Positions 25,049-33,744 of a stretch of 64,000 nt of DNA are shown piece by piece. The notes under the pieces are model-generated. The model ran no database searches, was not told the DNA's origin, and saw only the letters and a list, made by a program, of their open reading frames with translations. The stretch is from Candidatus Thorarchaeota archaeon. Lineage in GTDB: Archaea; Asgardarchaeota; Thorarchaeia; Thorarchaeales; Thorarchaeaceae. The stretch lies in assembly GCA_018335335.1 (NCBI GenBank), contig JAGXKG010000001.1, positions 379,600 through 443,599 on the forward strand. The letters run 5' to 3'. A program made the translations under genes and the position numbers. Positions within the stretch are counted from its first letter, which is position 1. Each line of letters opens with the position of its first letter.

Positions 25049-25992
25049 CCTAGGATGATATCAAGCAGCGCCATCCGTGTTACCACGCCACTGTAAACTT
25101 GGTCGAAATAGCGAGCTTGTGGTGCTGAATCGACTTCTGAATCGATTTCATCAATTCGTGGTAATGGGTGAAGAATAATGGCATCATCCTTCATCAAGTT
25201 GACTTCGTCCATTGTTATTCTGAATTTCCCCTTTACCTTATCATACTCGCGAACATCGGGAAAGCGCTCTTTTTGAATGCGGGTCATATAGCAGACATCA
25301 ACATCTTTCACCGCCTCTTCGATACTATCTACCTGTTTGACTTCTATCCCTGCCTTATCCAATTCTCTGACGATCATGGGTTTCATTTTCAATGTGGGTG
25401 GTGCCGCTAGGGTGATTTGTACATCATAGTCAGCGAGCGCGATTCCCAACGAATGGACAGTTCTCCCGTATTTCAGATCTCCACAGAGAGATATGGAAAG
25501 GCCGTCAATACTACCTTTCATTTTCTGTATCGAATACAGGTCCAGAAGCGCTTGGGTGGGATGTTCTTCTGAACCACTACCCGCATTTATGATGGGAATA
25601 CTTGAGAATTCAGCTGCCAGTTTAGCTGAACCGTCCAAAGGATGACGTATAACTATCAAGTCCGCATATTGCTCTACCGTTCGTATCGTATCCGCTAGAT
25701 TCTCCCCTTTACCTCCAGCACTTGTCACCCCAATATCCGCGAATCCCAGGATGCTTCCACCCAGTCTCAACATTGCACTTTCAAAAGAAAGGCGGGTTCT
25801 TGTGGATGGTTCGAAGAAAAGGCATGCCATTATTTTCTTTTCTAGTCGTTTGCTGCGTTCAATGGCTTCATTCTCCATTTCTGCCGCCTTATCCAGTATC
25901 ATATCGATGTCTTCACGTGCTAGGTCATGAATAGATATCAAGTCATACAGGTTTGGCATATTTTCTGCCGCCTTTAGATTATCAAGGAGCAT
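25036..25992 (-). CDS. pyrB: Aspartate carbamoyltransferase, catalytic subunit
   Basis: PyrB (318 aa) joins carbamoyl phosphate and aspartate in the second step of pyrimidine synthesis. The carbamoyl-phosphate motif FEPSTRTR, the HPTQALLD loop, the MTRIQKERF segment and HPLPRIDEI are all intact. An in-frame ATG twelve codons in (MPNLYDLISIHDL) matches the usual N-terminus better, so translation may begin at 25959. No regulatory pyrI gene follows, in contrast to many archaea. Confidence 0.96.
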   Translation of the reverse strand: MLLDNLKAAENMPNLYDLISIHDLAREDIDMILDKAAEMENEAIERSKRLEKKIMACLFFEPSTRTRLSFESAMLRLGGSILGFADIGVTSAGGKGENLADTIRTVEQYADLIVIRHPLDGSAKLAAEFSSIPIINAGSGSEEHPTQALLDLYSIQKMKGSIDGLSISLCGDLKYGRTVHSLGIALADYDVQITLAAPPTLKMKPMIVRELDKAGIEVKQVDSIEEAVKDVDVCYMTRIQKERFPDVREYDKVKGKFRITMDEVNLMKDDAIILHPLPRIDEIDSEVDSAPQARYFDQVYSGVVTRMALLDIILGQSD

Positions 25993-26028
25993 ACTGCAAG
26001 TGTTCTTTAATCTTTCCAGATAATCGGT

Positions 26029-26520
26029 CTATTTCCGATTTCTTGCGGTTCTTCCATATTTTCTCTTGATTTTCACTCTGCGAACTTCTAAGTCGGATTC
26101 CTTGAGTAGCTGTGCAGCAAGCTCATCCTTGTAGGGCTCTATGTAGATAATCTCAGTTATACCCGCGTTGATGAGCATCTTGGTACAAATGCTACATGGC
26201 TTTGTTGTGCAATACATCTTGGCGCCCTTCACCGATACACCGTGGTACGCAGCCTGTATGATGGCATTCTGTTCAGCATGTAAACCCCTGCAGAGTTCGT
26301 GTCTTTCTCCCGGTGGTACCTTCAGTTTCTCTCTGATACATCCCACCTCATCACAATGAGGCAATCCTGTTGGTGCTCCATTGTAACCTGTGCTGAGAAT
26401 TTGTGATTCTTTGACTAGGACAGCACCAACCTTGTTTCTGAGACAGGTACTGCGTGATGATACGAGATCTGCGATTTCGCAGAAGTAGGTATCTTTGCTT
26501 TTCCGTGTTACCAAGACCAA
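26029..26520 (-). CDS. Deoxycytidylate (dCMP) deaminase family protein
   Basis: A 163-aa zinc deaminase likely to convert dCMP to dUMP for thymidylate synthesis. Zn-binding HAEQNAI and PCSIC are present, as are [11 protein letters not shown] and [12 protein letters not shown] near the start. The frame stays open upstream, but the family begins close to the [16 protein letters not shown] segment. I chose TTG at 26520, which lies five bases after AAGGAG; the longer frame to 26604 adds an atypical extension. It lies near pyrB on the same strand. Confidence 0.9.
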   Translation of the reverse strand: MVLVTRKSKDTYFCEIADLVSSRSTCLRNKVGAVLVKESQILSTGYNGAPTGLPHCDEVGCIREKLKVPPGERHELCRGLHAEQNAIIQAAYHGVSVKGAKMYCTTKPCSICTKMLINAGITEIIYIEPYKDELAAQLLKESDLEVRRVKIKRKYGRTARNRK

Positions 26521-26664
26521 ACGTGCTCCTTGATTGTTGGTACGGTGAACCTCTTGCTTTCTTAAGGCCCTTGCTGTTGAAACGAAGGGTAAAAAAGCAA
26601 ACATCGGTCAACTTCGCTCCAGGACCCGTTGAGTACTGATACATAGACAGGAGATTCCAACATC

Positions 26665-27006
26665 ATGAAAGAACGCGATGGTTTGATCATCTGGCCTGAA
26701 TATATGGATGCCAAGCTCACACGGGCTGAAGGCAGGCGAATCGCAGCAAATCTGTGTGTCAATGATCCAAGTGCTAACCTTCTTCGTCTCGCCGCGAAAG
26801 TTATAGGACATGAGGCGGAAGTAATTCAAGGTAAAAGATATCCACGTCATCCTTCGGAAGATAGGGGTGGCTACATTGTTCTTGAAAATCCACAGGGCCA
26901 TAGTAAGAAACGTCTCTTGATGATGCTTGCAAAGGGTGCGCGCAAGGTTGTTGCTAAGAAGAAGAAGCTTGAAGAGGCCAAACGGAAGCGGAAATCACGT
27001 AAATGA
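26665..27006 (+). CDS. srp19: Signal recognition particle protein SRP19
   Basis: The 113-aa SRP19 binds helices 6 and 8 of 7S RNA and helps load SRP54. The N-terminal signature LIIWPEYMDAKLTRAEGRR is diagnostic, followed by ANLCVNDPSANLLRLAAK and a basic C-terminal tail (KKKKLEEAKRKRKSRK). Length is normal for archaea. It begins a plus-strand run with gar1 and the TFE-beta-like gene. Confidence 0.96.
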   Translation: MKERDGLIIWPEYMDAKLTRAEGRRIAANLCVNDPSANLLRLAAKVIGHEAEVIQGKRYPRHPSEDRGGYIVLENPQGHSKKRLLMMLAKGARKVVAKKKKLEEAKRKRKSRK

Positions 27007-27031
27007 TAGAACCACCTGAGGGAGAATTGAC

Positions 27032-27262
27032 TTGAGGCGTTTGGGCAAAGTACTTCATGTATCAAAAACCGGGTCCATAATCCTTAGAACAAAGAAGATT
27101 CCTAGAATCGGTGCATCTGTTGTTGATAAGAGTCTGGATCGAATCGGAACCGTTTCAGATGTATTTGGTCCTGTAAATCACCCGTATGTTGCAGTCTCTT
27201 CTGCCAATAATGTTGATACGAATCGCCTTGTGAAGATGGTTCTATACCTCTACAAAGACTAG
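27032..27262 (+). CDS. gar1: H/ACA RNP protein Gar1
   Basis: A 76-aa Gar1, the H/ACA RNP subunit that binds the pseudouridine synthase Cbf5 and aids substrate release. Landmarks are RRLGKVLHVSKTG at the start, the strand GASVVDKSLDRIGTVSDVFG and NHPYVAVS. The start is TTG at 27032, seven bases after GGGAG. It follows SRP19 by 25 bases. The usual archaeal neighbour, a TFB gene, is absent; a TFE-beta-like gene lies 136 bases downstream instead. Confidence 0.95.
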   Translation: MRRLGKVLHVSKTGSIILRTKKIPRIGASVVDKSLDRIGTVSDVFGPVNHPYVAVSSANNVDTNRLVKMVLYLYKD

Positions 27263-27398
27263 CGGATGCATCAACACATTCATGTACATTTGTGTGCAAG
27301 GGGAACCAGATGTGGAGAGCAGCTTCCGAATAATTATTAATCCTCAAAACTATACTAGTCAGCTAGTTGTCATACGTATTGCTTAAAGGTCATGAAGA

Positions 27399-27752
27399 AT
27401 GGAAAACGTGGCCGACCAAATTGTGGCCGCCATAAAGGCGGCAGGTAACAGAGGTCTGCTCACTTCCGTACTAAAAACCACATTGAGCCTGAATTCAAAC
27501 ACATTGACAAAAACCATCAAACAACTCACCAGGAAGGGATTCATAATGCAAAAACAAGAAACAGCTGAAGATAGACGATTATTCATAAGCGCAGACTTCA
27601 TATCCGAGCCGGAGACTTCACATTTGAGCGACTTAGGCGGGTGTCCATGCTTCCATTGCCTTAAACTAAGCAAGTGTGGTGCACGGCAACCGGACTCCCC
27701 AGTGAAGTGCAGGGACCTCGAAGACTGGCTCAATAATGTGAGCTCAGAATAG
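27399..27752 (+). CDS. TFE-beta / RPC34-like winged-helix iron-sulfur protein
   Basis: A 117-aa protein with an N-terminal winged helix (about 5-66: AIKAAGNRGLLTSVLKTTLS, then KTIKQLTRKGFI) and a C-terminal cysteine cluster at residues 82, 84, 87, 93 and 104 ending in CRDLEDWLNN. This order is that of archaeal TFE-beta and of the C-terminal domain of eukaryotic Pol III subunit RPC34/RPC39, which binds a [4Fe-4S] cluster. TFE-beta pairs with TFE-alpha to open promoter DNA. It is shorter than crenarchaeal TFE-beta. Assignment rests on motif pattern and is likely, not proven. Confidence 0.78.
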   Translation: MENVADQIVAAIKAAGNRGLLTSVLKTTLSLNSNTLTKTIKQLTRKGFIMQKQETAEDRRLFISADFISEPETSHLSDLGGCPCFHCLKLSKCGARQPDSPVKCRDLEDWLNNVSSE

Positions 27753-27777
27753 AGTAGACCAGTGATTCGTTGATAGT

Positions 27778-28356
27778 TTATCGTGGATTGGATGCTAGAA
27801 GATAAAGCTCAGAGCTGGATTTCCGTGATGCATCTGGTTTGATAAGGCGGGTTGTTGCGAATTTCTGTTCTATCCTCTTCTTAAATTCTTCAAACCCCGG
27901 CCCTTCGAAAACCTTAGCTAATGCCTTATTGCTGTCCAACCTATGAGCGATATTGAAGGTTGTTTCAGCCAGTTCTAATTGTCTTGCGACATCTATATTC
28001 CAGTTCCCACAGACTTTGGGTGAACAATCTGAAAGGACAAGATCCGCTTTCCCTCGCGTGAAATCATCGATTTTTTGTTGTGTTTCCTCCGCGCGTATGT
28101 CTCCCTGAATAAAGCGGACTCCCATGACCGGGATCATCTTCTCAATATCAACAGCCACAACTTCGAGGGATGGATCCAGCTCTCGTAGTACTTGTGTCCA
28201 CCCTCCCGGACTACTGCAAAGCTCCAACACTATATCAACACCGCGCAACAACTTGAACTTTTTCACGATTTGCTTGAGTTTGTATGCAGACCTGCTGCGA
28301 TACCCCTCTTTCTTTGCCTTCTGATAGTAGTGTTCATCTCTTCTTCGTCTTCCCAT
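27778..28356 (-). CDS. rlmE: Ribosomal RNA 2'-O-methyltransferase RlmE/FtsJ family
   Basis: A 192-aa FtsJ-family enzyme that methylates the 2'-O of a 23S rRNA uridine. The N-terminal SRSAYKLKQI, the SAM loop LCSSPGGWTQ, the SDCSPK segment with the catalytic aspartate, and lysine-containing LAKVFEG fit the K-D-K-E catalytic plan. AAGGAGAT within the end of trm1 serves as its ribosome-binding site, so it is translated from the same mRNA, four bases after the trm1 stop. Confidence 0.94.
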   Translation of the reverse strand: MGRRRRDEHYYQKAKKEGYRSRSAYKLKQIVKKFKLLRGVDIVLELCSSPGGWTQVLRELDPSLEVVAVDIEKMIPVMGVRFIQGDIRAEETQQKIDDFTRGKADLVLSDCSPKVCGNWNIDVARQLELAETTFNIAHRLDSNKALAKVFEGPGFEEFKKRIEQKFATTRLIKPDASRKSSSELYLLASNPR

Positions 28357-28360
28357 GGTT

Positions 28361-29605
28361 CTATCTCCTTTTATTCAGATTTTTGATGATTTCTACCAAT
28401 TTGGCAACTGGTGCATCTGTTCTAATGGCAGTTGGTGTAAAATGGGTTTTAGTAGATGCATATCCTGCTTCTTTCAACATACGTCTGATATCATCGGTGG
28501 CTGGTGGAGTCAGACTATATGCATCGCATAATGCATGAATATCGATATATGGTATGTGCATCAACGCTTCTTCTTCCAGCATAACGCTGACAAGCTTAGG
28601 AGTCTGTGAGTCGAAGTCCTCATTCCGCTGTTCTATTATTGCACTTGCCTGTTCTAATAGGGAAGAATCGTAGATGGCTCCCAACCAGAGTGGACCTGCT
28701 GTTCGGACTGAGCCATTACATCCTTCAACGACATGCTCAAACTCTCTACCCCCTCCCTTTTCCCGCAGTGGTTGTACTTGAAATTGCATACATACTGGAC
28801 AGAATGATATTAACCCAATCTCACGTGATTGTCGATTGGATGCACTTCTACTTTCATGGAGATTCGCCCAGATTCTCACGTAGTGATCAGTACTGAGTGA
28901 AGCAACTGGTTCAATTCCATAGTCCTGTTTTCCGGCTGCATGATATATCATCCCATAGAGTAATCTCACAGCCAATTCATGGGTGAAGGGAGCCCTGATT
29001 GAGTACCCTCCATACTTTCTGAGAGCCACTCTAGGATATACCCCACAGAGGACTGCCATGTCTGTAGCTGTAACTCCAAGCATGCTGCCCCTTGGATTCA
29101 GCGATTGTATGGCTGCATCGATGTAGGGTGCAGGAGTTCCAAATGGATCCACATCCACAAAATCGAATCTTTGTTCCTTTGATTCGGTTATCAGCAAAAT
29201 CTTGGCATTCCCACGAGTTACTTCAGCCCGCTGTCTAAGCCTATTGCGTTCTATGTTCTTTCTGCACATCTCAACTGCAACTGGATTTATGTCAAACATC
29301 TTTGCGCGGAAGTCGCCATCGCATTCAATGAGATAACGAAGAGTCCGCACTCCCGAACCAGCGAGTGGTTCGCACATCAAATCCACCGAAGATTCCTTCA
29401 AGTATGTAGAGAGAATCGCAACTGAGATGTCTCTATTGATTTGCATTCTGGGATTGTAGAATACCGGCATATCTGCTGTAGGTTGTCCTTGTACTGCATA
29501 ATGCTCCACGTCTGCACTCAGGAAAGATGTCCTGCCTTCGGTATACTCTTTCTCGACTGTCATCCGTGCTGGTTGCCCAGTTACCACTAATAAGCAATCA
29601 GTCAC
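28361..29605 (-). CDS. trm1: tRNA (guanine26-N2)-dimethyltransferase Trm1
   Basis: Trm1 (up to 414 aa) dimethylates G26 of tRNA. The N-terminal VEKEYTEGRTSFL, FYNPRMQINRDISV, the SAM loop EPLAGSGVRTLRY, the DVDPFGTPAPYIDAA catalytic segment and the zinc-binding FCPVCMQF region match the family. The likely start is the ATG at 29563 (MTVEKEYTEG); the longer frame begins at 29605. It shares a transcript with rlmE. A role in maturing the intron-rich tRNAs here is plain but general. Confidence 0.96.
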   Translation of the reverse strand: MTDCLLVVTGQPARMTVEKEYTEGRTSFLSADVEHYAVQGQPTADMPVFYNPRMQINRDISVAILSTYLKESSVDLMCEPLAGSGVRTLRYLIECDGDFRAKMFDINPVAVEMCRKNIERNRLRQRAEVTRGNAKILLITESKEQRFDFVDVDPFGTPAPYIDAAIQSLNPRGSMLGVTATDMAVLCGVYPRVALRKYGGYSIRAPFTHELAVRLLYGMIYHAAGKQDYGIEPVASLSTDHYVRIWANLHESRSASNRQSREIGLISFCPVCMQFQVQPLREKGGGREFEHVVEGCNGSVRTAGPLWLGAIYDSSLLEQASAIIEQRNEDFDSQTPKLVSVMLEEEALMHIPYIDIHALCDAYSLTPPATDDIRRMLKEAGYASTKTHFTPTAIRTDAPVAKLVEIIKNLNKRR

Positions 29606-29692
29606 AGGTATCTTGGAACTTCTGTATTCTGAATCTCAAGGAACCAAATCTTAACCTGGGCTGAATGAATCAAGTTACTGTGTGATTGAAGG

Positions 29693-29729
29693 AAAAAAAG
29701 AGGTTGGCAGCCCCGAGAAGAGCTCGGGG
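29693..29729 (-). terminator. Intrinsic-type terminator after the pyrophosphatase gene
   Basis: On the minus strand CCCCGAG pairs with CTCGGGG (plus-strand arms 29711-29717 and 29723-29729) across a 5-base loop, followed after ten bases by a seven-T run. It lies 25 bases beyond the hppA stop. Confidence 0.75.
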
Positions 29730-29753
29730 TGCCAGTATATCTATCCTGTTAGA

Positions 29754-31874
29754 CTACGGGAAGATCAAGTTGTTGAGGGTGACGATAATCGGCAAGAACA
29801 ATGTTGCCGTCAGGCTCAACACGACAAGCAGGGTGTTGATGCTTGGGCCCGCGGTGTCCTTGAAGGGATCTCCGACCATGTCGCCGAGTACGCTGCTATC
29901 ATGTACCTCATGATACTCGGGCGTGCCCTTCTCGTATTTGTCGTATTCTGGCGATTCTATGATCTTCTTAGCGTTATCCCATGCTCCACCGGCGTTATCC
30001 ATGAGTAGTGCTAGGATGAAACCAATGATGACCGCGCCACCGAGATAGGCGGCCAAGGCTTGGAGTCCTAGAATTGCCCCAGTAAGGATAGTCACACCAA
30101 TGGCCAGTAGTGTACCTGGCATCAGTTCTTTGATTGCCCCAGTTGTTGCGATACCGATACAGGCGTCATAGTCTGGTTTGGAGGTGCCTTCCAGTATACC
30201 TGGATCCTCATCGAACTGTCTTCGAATTTCCCTGATCACTCTCCCACTGTTTTCCTGAACACCGAGAATAAGAATGGCTGAGAATATCGGGGGAATCAGA
30301 GACCCGATGAATGCTCCCGCAAGGATGAATGGATCTGCGATATTGACAACTCGTCCTATGCCCGCTGTTTCTATGAATGCAGAAAACAGTGCAAGCACAG
30401 AAATCGCAGAAGCACCAATTGCGAACCCTTTCGTTATCGCCTTAGTTGTGTTACCACTTGCATCTAGTTTGTCACAGGCAACCACTGCTTCGTGAGGAGC
30501 TTGTGCTTGTTCGATTACTCCTCTTGCATTATCCACAATGGGACCATAGGCATCTGTAGACATAATGAATCCATTGGTAGAGAGCAGGCCTACTGCGGCA
30601 ATTGCGACCGCATATATTCCGCCTGACCAACCTCCAAGTCCAGGTGTGGTTGCATTTGCGCCCAGAACAAAGGAAAGTACCATGGCTACAACAACGCCGA
30701 GAACTGACGGTACTGCACTCAACAGCCCATAGGAATACCCTGAAAGAATAAGACTAGCGGGGCTTTCATCTGCTGCATCAACCATATTGAGCACTGGCTT
30801 GAATGAGCCAAGGCCACGGTCGCTTGTGAACACATCAGACGTGAATCCGATGACAACCCCACCAAGCAATCCGAGTATGGCTGAAAGGGCTAGCACCAGA
30901 TTAGCTCCTAGAAGATAGATTACCATCGTTCCAAGAACCGCAAATAATATCGTGGTGAGGTAAGTACCCCTGTTCAACGCTGGTCCGGGATCTTCTCCTT
31001 CCTTCGGTCGTACTAAGAACACCCCAATTACGGAAGATATTGTACCAATACCTGCAAGCATCAATGGTAGCAGGCCAAAGGAGATGGTGGTCGGTGTAAC
31101 GGCGTCAATAGATGCACCAAGAATAGCTGCACCAAGAATCGCAGCGACATTACTGTCAAAGATATCTGCACCACTCCCTGCAACATCTCCCACGTTATCA
31201 CCAACTGCATCAGCAACAGCTGCGGGATTGCGTGGATCGTCTTCTGGAATGTGATGTTCAATCTTTCCTACAATATCAGCTGCAATATCTGCGGTTTTGG
31301 TATATATGCCGCCACCAGCTTTAGCAAACAGAGCAACAGTGCTAGCACCAAAGCTGAAACCGACAACGATTTCCCAAAGCTTGGGGGCACCAACTGTTGG
31401 AAACACAAATTCCCACATCGGGTAAAGGATTCCTAGCCCTATGAGGGCGATGCCAGCTATACACAAGCCCATGAATGAACCTGCTCTGAAAGCAACCTTA
31501 AACGCAGCATTGAGGCCACCTTTGTTTGCGGCCGCTGCGGTTCGTCTATTAGCTCTTGTTGCGACGATGATTCCGAGGTAACCAGCTACCATACTCGCCA
31601 ATGATCCAATGATATAGGATATGGCAATTGGTACTGAATATGGCCATTCGAATACAAAAGCGATTACCGCCGCCAACACAAGAGTGAACGCGGTGAGCAG
31701 CTTGTATTGCCGTTGGATGAACGAGTAAGCCCCATTCTCAATGTAAGAGCTTACCTCTCTCATCCGCTCGGTGCCTTCATCTGCTTTTTCATTCTCTCGA
31801 AAAATCCAGATGGCAACGATAACGGCAAGCAAACCTGCTGCAATTGCTGTTCCTATGAATAGAGGGTCTGCCAT
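29754..31874 (-). CDS. hppA: Membrane-bound proton-pumping pyrophosphatase (K+-independent type)
   Basis: A 706-aa integral membrane protein, about 15-16 helices, that hydrolyses pyrophosphate and pumps protons. The pyrophosphate-binding segment DAVGDNVGDVAGSGADIFDS and a second acidic motif near DNAGGAWDNAKK are intact. GNTTKAITKGF carries Lys where K+-dependent enzymes have Ala, and Thr three residues later, the marks of the K+-independent class; this argues for H+ over Na+ transport. It is single-gene, with a strong terminator downstream. It could recover energy from tRNA and acetyl-CoA synthetase pyrophosphate. Confidence 0.96.
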   Translation of the reverse strand: MADPLFIGTAIAAGLLAVIVAIWIFRENEKADEGTERMREVSSYIENGAYSFIQRQYKLLTAFTLVLAAVIAFVFEWPYSVPIAISYIIGSLASMVAGYLGIIVATRANRRTAAAANKGGLNAAFKVAFRAGSFMGLCIAGIALIGLGILYPMWEFVFPTVGAPKLWEIVVGFSFGASTVALFAKAGGGIYTKTADIAADIVGKIEHHIPEDDPRNPAAVADAVGDNVGDVAGSGADIFDSNVAAILGAAILGASIDAVTPTTISFGLLPLMLAGIGTISSVIGVFLVRPKEGEDPGPALNRGTYLTTILFAVLGTMVIYLLGANLVLALSAILGLLGGVVIGFTSDVFTSDRGLGSFKPVLNMVDAADESPASLILSGYSYGLLSAVPSVLGVVVAMVLSFVLGANATTPGLGGWSGGIYAVAIAAVGLLSTNGFIMSTDAYGPIVDNARGVIEQAQAPHEAVVACDKLDASGNTTKAITKGFAIGASAISVLALFSAFIETAGIGRVVNIADPFILAGAFIGSLIPPIFSAILILGVQENSGRVIREIRRQFDEDPGILEGTSKPDYDACIGIATTGAIKELMPGTLLAIGVTILTGAILGLQALAAYLGGAVIIGFILALLMDNAGGAWDNAKKIIESPEYDKYEKGTPEYHEVHDSSVLGDMVGDPFKDTAGPSINTLLVVLSLTATLFLPIIVTLNNLIFP

Positions 31875-32042
31875 TTGTTGTCACTTACGAAATTTTGCTG
31901 GGACTATCCCATAAGAGACTTTTGGCGTACATTTGTTTTTACAATGATAAAGCGAAAAGTTTCCTTGTTTCTTAAGATATTGGCTTGATAGCTTACCTTT
32001 ATTGGGCACCATGGACTCGCAAGCCACGGAGAATAGATAGCG

Positions 32043-32930
32043 TTGCGTTTCGGAATAGTCCCCCTCGAATTTGAGCCCGCAGCTGAACTAATTATCGGGA
32101 ATGGCACGCCCGATTTCTCACGTTTTGATGTTGTTGAACTTATTCACTCTGCTCTACACATCAAGCACATAGAAGTTATCGAGCTCACCTTGGATGTTCC
32201 ACATCTTATCCCCGGCTCTCTCCCCCCTGAGACGGTTACGCAGCTCATCAATCTACGAGAAGAAACAGGGTGTACCTACACGGCTCACCTCCCTCTCTGG
32301 AGCGTGGAATTGGCGAGTCCAAATGAGTACATCCGCAAGGGAAGTGTAGAGAGCACTGTTGCCGCTGTGGAACTGGCAGAGCCACTAGAGCCAGAATACT
32401 ATGTCCTGCATTCCACCGGGGCTCTGGCAGCCGAGTTCTCTAGACTCGGTTTTCCGCAGGGTATCATGGATGTTTTCTCGGCATTCATGGCCGGATATTC
32501 TGCACAGAGCATCGAGGAGATACTGGAACAAACAAATCTAGATCCACGCCGTCTTGCTGTCGAGAACGTAGAATTCCCATTTAGCGTGACCCGCCAAGTT
32601 ATAGATGAATATGATTGTAGCATCTGTTTCGATACCGGCCATCTACTGACCAAGTTCTCAGGCGATGAACCTGTGGTTGACTTCTACCGGGAGCATCGGG
32701 AGCGGATAGTTGAGATTCACCTTAATGACGGAAGTTACCGAGAATGCGATGGTGTTGCAGTCCACGAAGACCACTTGGCACTTGGCGATGGAGAGATGCC
32801 TGTGCAAGAATTCGTCTCAGAAATCTACGATGACGGTTTTGATGGCCCCCTTATTTTCGAGCTGACTGCTCAACAGGCCAAACGTTCTCTTGACTTGATT
32901 GAACAACTGATTCCTGAAGCCCTTACCTAG
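32043..32930 (+). CDS. Sugar phosphate isomerase/epimerase-like TIM barrel (AP endonuclease 2 superfamily)
   Basis: A 295-aa xylose-isomerase-like TIM barrel. Metal-ligand-like motifs include TYTAHLPLW, LAVENVEFPF, ICFDTGHLL, IVEIHLNDG and LIFELT, the pattern of the AP-endonuclease-2/sugar isomerase superfamily. The start is TTG at 32043 with GGAG upstream. The substrate is unknown; both sugar isomerases and endonuclease IV share this fold, and the lack of the full endonuclease IV set favours an isomerase. It stands alone, with tRNA-Ile on the other strand downstream. Confidence 0.8.
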   Translation: MRFGIVPLEFEPAAELIIGNGTPDFSRFDVVELIHSALHIKHIEVIELTLDVPHLIPGSLPPETVTQLINLREETGCTYTAHLPLWSVELASPNEYIRKGSVESTVAAVELAEPLEPEYYVLHSTGALAAEFSRLGFPQGIMDVFSAFMAGYSAQSIEEILEQTNLDPRRLAVENVEFPFSVTRQVIDEYDCSICFDTGHLLTKFSGDEPVVDFYREHRERIVEIHLNDGSYRECDGVAVHEDHLALGDGEMPVQEFVSEIYDDGFDGPLIFELTAQQAKRSLDLIEQLIPEALT

Positions 32931-32947
32931 AATAATTGGAAGAAATC

Positions 32948-33085
32948 TGGTGGGCCCGGGGTGATTTGTCCCGATACGGGAAATCCGTAGCCGATTGAAC
33001 ACCCGGCCCCCGCCTGTCGGAGGGGACGACTTGACTTTCGCCCGCATATCAGAGCGGTGCAATAACCAGTCTATGCCACGGGCCC
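32948..33085 (-). tRNA. tRNA-Ile(GAT) with two introns: canonical and T-loop
   Basis: On the minus strand: acceptor GGGCCCG/CGGGCCC, D-arm, anticodon stem CCGCT/GGCGG, anticodon GAT (33048-33050) and CCA at 32948-32950. The anticodon loop holds 38 nt; a 31-nt intron (33016-33046) between positions 37 and 38 leaves a 7-base loop. The T-stem GGGTG/CACCC encloses 36 nt; a 29-nt intron (about 32966-32994) leaves TTCAAAT. The T-loop insert shares layout and sequence with that of the tRNA-Ser. The mature tRNA would be 78 nt including CCA. Confidence 0.9.
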
Positions 33086-33272
33086 GAACTATGTGAATGG
33101 TGGTGACACTGACTCGGTACCTCTCGTTCTTGATAAAAAGGTTATGTTGGCATCAGGTTGTGAGGTTGGTAGTGGGCCGTAAGATTTGTTTCACTTCCCT
33201 ATCCACAAAAGGGCCCCATAACCGAGCAGTATTATTGCTACACTGAGAACCATATCATCATGGGTGCTGCAG

Positions 33273-33740
33273 ATGACTCCAGCCGAGAAGCCCGAAGGAA
33301 GCAACGTAGAAGATATGACGAAACGCCTTGAGATGGCCATGGCGAAGGACGAGAAGGACCAAAAGGCCAACGGCGAACTGAACGCTCTCAGTAGTATGAA
33401 GGAAGTACATGAATTACGGCAGTCTCGCACAGCAGTTCTTGAATTTTACCGGCAGCAATGCCCTCATTGCAAACGCCTAATGCCGATAATGGAGGAACTG
33501 GCTTCAGACTATGAAGGAAAAGTGTTCTTCGCGAAAGTGAACATCGACGACGTTCCCAGGGTACGAGAGAGCTTCGAAGTGTTTGGTGTACCCCTTGTGG
33601 TTGCTTTGAAGCGAGGAATGCCTGTTGCGAGGATTGAGGGTTTTCATGATATAGAGGTATATGACGACTGGATTTCCAAAATCCATAGCGGCATGCGTCC
33701 TATGGATCTAGCAACAGGACCCGAAACGGAACTCCTCTAA
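33273..33740 (+). CDS. Thioredoxin-fold protein
   Basis: A 155-aa protein whose N-terminal 45 residues are charged and probably helical, followed by a thioredoxin domain (about 50-145). The redox motif is CPHC in FYRQQCPHCKRLMP, with the cis-proline at FGVPLVVAL. Probably a disulfide oxidoreductase in the cytoplasm; no signal peptide is seen. The ATG at 33273 or a GTG three codons upstream is used. The N-terminal extension is longer than in standard thioredoxins. Its redox partner is unknown. Confidence 0.88.
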   Translation: MTPAEKPEGSNVEDMTKRLEMAMAKDEKDQKANGELNALSSMKEVHELRQSRTAVLEFYRQQCPHCKRLMPIMEELASDYEGKVFFAKVNIDDVPRVRESFEVFGVPLVVALKRGMPVARIEGFHDIEVYDDWISKIHSGMRPMDLATGPETELL

Positions 33741-33744
33741 CTGA

